Shown here in pieces: positions 61,800 to 64,000 of a DNA stretch of 64,000 bases. The translations under genes were made by a program, and so were the position numbers. The number at the start of each line of letters is the position of its first letter. Within the stretch, counting starts at the first letter, position 1. Source of the stretch: Terasakiella sp. SH-1 (lineage in GTDB: Bacteria > Pseudomonadota > Alphaproteobacteria > Rhodospirillales > Terasakiellaceae); assembly GCF_004564135.1 (NCBI RefSeq), contig NZ_CP038255.1:1520501-1584500 (forward strand), given 5' to 3'. The notes below the pieces were generated by a model. That model saw only the letters and a list, made by a program, of their open reading frames with translations. It had not been told where the DNA came from and ran no database searches.

Positions 61800-63114
61800 A
61801 AATTTTCCCTCCCTTCAAGATTAGTTTCAGTGTGATCACAACGAACAACACACCACCGATTACAGCAATAATCCCGCCAATCCCCATCAGGCCCATGGAC
61901 AGTATTTTTTCGATATTATCCAGACTCTGTGCATCACCGGCTGTTTTACGGGGCACACCTTGGCTACCTGCTAAAAACATCCCGCTGGCATGCATGATTT
62001 GCCCCAGCCCATAGAGCCAATATTGTGCAGTGAACAATCGCCCCCGTCTGGGTTCAATACGTATAAATGGCAGCATTACGCGATGATAAAAAATCATAAA
62101 GGAAAGATTGATACCACCGATCACGGCATGGTAGTGCGCAGGCACTCTGGTATCCGTTCCATCCAATAAAAGCCCATAGAATCCACCTAAATTGTAAGTC
62201 AATAAAGACAACCAGAGGGCAGACTTTGTTAAGTTATCCAGCATTTTTGCCCTGGAAGAGGCCAGAAACAACAGCAAAGCCAATGAAGCAATCATAGATG
62301 GAAGCGGCAAACCATAACGCAACAGCTCTGTAAAGAAACTGCGATGAACAGGCCCCAAAATCTCAAAGAAGCCATAGATTACAGGGGCCGGCAGTACAAA
62401 CACGCCCAATAAGGCAAAAGTCATAAAGCTATAGAGAGGGCTTAACAGCTCTTCCCCAGTCTCGATCTTGATGAGAGCTGACCACACAAGGACCAAGAGC
62501 GCTGTATTGACGAATTGTAGAACATGTCCCCCGCCCCAAAAAAGTTGTTCATTATAGGTTGGCGATGGCAAATCCCCTGTCAGCAAAGTCGCAGCAAGAA
62601 TAAAACAAAGTAAAGCAACCAGATAAATAAAGGCCGTCACCCCCGCCCCGAAATGATGATGTGCACGAAGTTTTAATTGCCTTATTGCCACAACGCCCAG
62701 CCCGATAAACAAGCTGGCAAGACCACCATAGTAAAGCCAATGGTTCATCACCGGGACATAATTGTTCAATTCAGCTGTTCCAAGGTCAAACAAGGCAGGA
62801 ACAATCAACCCGACACAGCCGACAGCCGCAAATCCTAAAGCCCAACGTCCCTCATCAGAGGTGCTGTCTTCGCCTTTTTCTTTGGCATAATACCAACAAA
62901 ATAAGGCCCCCATCGTTGCCAAAAACCAGACAACAAAAGAAAAGACAACATGCGTCACCAGCCCTTTATGAAAAAAGCTTTTCCAGGGCCAGGGCAGTAA
63001 ATCCTGAATAATGGGGGTACGAGAAAAAACCAGCAACAAGGCAAACACACCGGCAATAGCCAGAGCCCCAACTGACAGCAACGTCCAGGCTTTACATTCC
63101 TGCCGTAAGGTCAT
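61786..63114 (-). CDS. Divergent heme-copper oxidase subunit I (possible sNOR-type NO reductase)
   Basis: 442 residues, about 12 membrane helices. His55 and the pair His327/His329 (AHYHAVIGG) provide the heme ligands. The helix VI copper ligand is His197 in WGGGHVLQF, where the residue four on, Tyr in oxidases, is Phe201. Helix VII, where oxidases have His-His, reads GPVHRSFF (His257, Arg258). GSQGVPRK matches the GMPRR loop. It therefore binds two hemes and probably one active-site metal with fewer His ligands, without the Tyr cofactor. NO reduction (sNOR-like) is the best guess, an oxidase the alternative. ATG 63114 overlaps the DUF420 stop by four bases. Confidence 0.78.
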   Translation of the reverse strand: MTLRQECKAWTLLSVGALAIAGVFALLLVFSRTPIIQDLLPWPWKSFFHKGLVTHVVFSFVVWFLATMGALFCWYYAKEKGEDSTSDEGRWALGFAAVGCVGLIVPALFDLGTAELNNYVPVMNHWLYYGGLASLFIGLGVVAIRQLKLRAHHHFGAGVTAFIYLVALLCFILAATLLTGDLPSPTYNEQLFWGGGHVLQFVNTALLVLVWSALIKIETGEELLSPLYSFMTFALLGVFVLPAPVIYGFFEILGPVHRSFFTELLRYGLPLPSMIASLALLLFLASSRAKMLDNLTKSALWLSLLTYNLGGFYGLLLDGTDTRVPAHYHAVIGGINLSFMIFYHRVMLPFIRIEPRRGRLFTAQYWLYGLGQIMHASGMFLAGSQGVPRKTAGDAQSLDNIEKILSMGLMGIGGIIAVIGGVLFVVITLKLILKGGKIYEQA

Positions 63115-63545
63115 ACGCCCCCCGTATAGATATGAAAGGCCATCACATACACAACAATTCCAGAGGCACAGACAAATGTCCAAAGGGGGAATGTATAACG
63201 TGCAATTGCTTTATGGCGGATAAAATCTTTTTGGATCAGCGCACGCCATACTGACAGAATAATCATGACCAACACAATGGCTGCCATGACAATATGTGAA
63301 AATAAAATCGTGAAATAGACCGTTCGCACACCCCCTTCCCCCTTAAACGGTACATGGCCAACATGGGCATGGTAATAGAGGTAAGAGACGAGAAAAACAG
63401 CTGAGACCGCAAGCGCGGAAATCATTAGTTTTTTATGGAGATGTTCCTTGCCGCCCTTAACGGCCATAAAAGCCATCGTAATCAGCAAAAGCGAAAGTGC
63501 ATTCAGTGTGGCCTGAAAATGGGGAAGAATTGATAAAATTTCCAT
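63111..63545 (-). CDS. DUF420 family membrane protein
   Basis: 144 residues with four membrane helices and conserved His residues in LPHFQATLNALS, HKKLMISAL and SYLYYHAHVGH, the pattern of DUF420 (YozB/CtaM-like) proteins found in oxidase operons and linked to oxidase assembly. It overlaps the end of ctaA by one base (TAATG) and the start of the divergent subunit I gene by four bases. Confidence 0.85.
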   Translation of the reverse strand: MEILSILPHFQATLNALSLLLITMAFMAVKGGKEHLHKKLMISALAVSAVFLVSYLYYHAHVGHVPFKGEGGVRTVYFTILFSHIVMAAIVLVMIILSVWRALIQKDFIRHKAIARYTFPLWTFVCASGIVVYVMAFHIYTGGV

Positions 63546-64000
63546 TACGATGATTGAACCTCAAAATTAAGCCATGTAAAGGCTGTAAACACCAAAAGTC
63601 CGCCCGCCTGATGAAGCGAGGCCAAGGATATGGGCACAACAGCCAAAAGAGTTGCAATACCGATAAGCGCCTGAAGGCTGACAAGGAAAAAACACGCTTG
63701 CACAGCTTTGATATTTTTATATTTCAGCCAAAATAAACAGGAAAAAACGAACAATGTGACAGCCAACAAACGATGCTGAAACTGCACAGTCGTCACATTT
63801 TCAAAATGGTTCAGATACCAAGGTGTCGCGTTATAAAGCCCGCCGGGAACCCAATCCCCATCCATCAAGGGAAATGTATTATAGGTCAGCCCCGCATCCA
63901 GCCCAGCCACCAAGGCCCCAGCCAAGATCGTAATATAACTCATGCCCCATAAGAACAAGGCGTAGAACCTGCTTCCCCCCTCTGGGTGCACCCCCTGCCC
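63545..64000 (-). CDS. ctaA: Heme A synthase (CtaA/Cox15), N-terminus outside the window
   Basis: The reading frame is open through the right edge, so only the C-terminal half (about 150 residues, four or five helices) is visible. The AGLDAGLTYNTFPLMDGDWVP-type motif, VQFQHRLLAV and the LHQAGGLLVF helix with the conserved His pair are typical of the second half of Cox15/CtaA, which oxidises heme O to heme A. It is the first visible gene of the operon. Confidence 0.88.
   Translation of the reverse strand, partial: GQGVHPEGGSRFYALFLWGMSYITILAGALVAGLDAGLTYNTFPLMDGDWVPGGLYNATPWYLNHFENVTTVQFQHRLLAVTLFVFSCLFWLKYKNIKAVQACFFLVSLQALIGIATLLAVVPISLASLHQAGGLLVFTAFTWLNFEVQSS

Overview
This window is a 64 kb stretch of alphaproteobacterial chromosome. 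Gene content and order point to a Rhodospirillales-like, probably aquatic relative of Terasakiella or Magnetospirillum; the genus is an inference. The block scpA-scpB-tatA-tatB-tatC-serS-surE-pcm-nlpD, the string Pcm-like/tolC/popZ/valS, and a PhoR-PstSCAB-PhoU-PhoB operon are all typical of that class. Base composition is moderate (mid-40s % GC by eye) and uniform. There is no prophage, CRISPR array or full-length insertion sequence. The only mobile-looking element is a 163 bp MITE-like palindrome between valS and popZ.

Layout. 1-7.8 kb (+): end of a site-2 protease gene, chromosome segregation (scpAB), Tat export (tatABC), serS, surE, pcm, an NlpD-like lipoprotein and an unusual hemerythrin. 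7.8-17 kb (-): ilvD, a degenerate HAD-like protein, a membrane protein, valS, popZ, tolC and a Pcm-like protein. 17.2-17.6 kb (+): one tRNA-Cys and two nearly identical tRNA-Asn genes. 17.8-23.4 kb (+): an XRE regulator, a Crp/Fnr regulator with N-terminal cysteines, a Pat-like acyl-CoA synthetase/acetyltransferase and a second TolC-family protein. 23.5-25.7 kb (-): a CHASE2-adenylate cyclase gene split by a one-base frameshift. 25.9-30.7 kb (+): type I secretion ABC and HlyD proteins, then a MotA/MotB stator pair. 30.7-35.2 kb (-): two small Cys-rich proteins, an MBL hydrolase, a SAM hydrolase, a fatty acid hydroxylase and an EamA transporter. 35.3-42.6 kb (-): the complete phosphate regulon core, with a clear Pho box ahead of pstS and a weaker one ahead of phoR. 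42.8-45.7 kb: a three-PAS histidine kinase, a CheY-like protein and a NarL-type regulator. 45.8-49.7 kb (-): a translationally coupled biotin operon (hydrolase, bioF, bioH-like, bioC, bioD). 49.8-51.2 kb (+): hisI and a coiled-coil membrane protein. 51.2-53.8 kb (-): an unknown protein and mnmC. 53.8-56.1 kb (+): an acyltransferase-hydrolase fusion. 56.2-64 kb (-): a respiratory operon.

The respiratory operon is the most interesting part. From upstream to downstream it carries the end of heme A synthase (ctaA), a DUF420 membrane protein, a strongly divergent heme-copper oxidase subunit I with a short CuA subunit II, then ctaB, ctaE, a SCO1 protein, ctaC, ctaD and a 41-residue membrane protein that follows ctaD closely. 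The two catalytic subunits are both unusual. The divergent one has Phe where oxidases have the cross-linked Tyr and only one of the paired CuB histidines, resembling NO-reductase-like (sNOR-type) members. The ctaD product carries the A2-type Tyr-Ser motif instead of the D-channel Glu, and has Met and Val at the K-channel Lys and Thr positions.

Other points worth attention are a hemerythrin with two changed iron ligands and a Cys tail, a PhoR without any membrane segment, lipid-type genes placed directly after phoB, and a PopZ whose linker is an almost pure Glu-Pro repeat.
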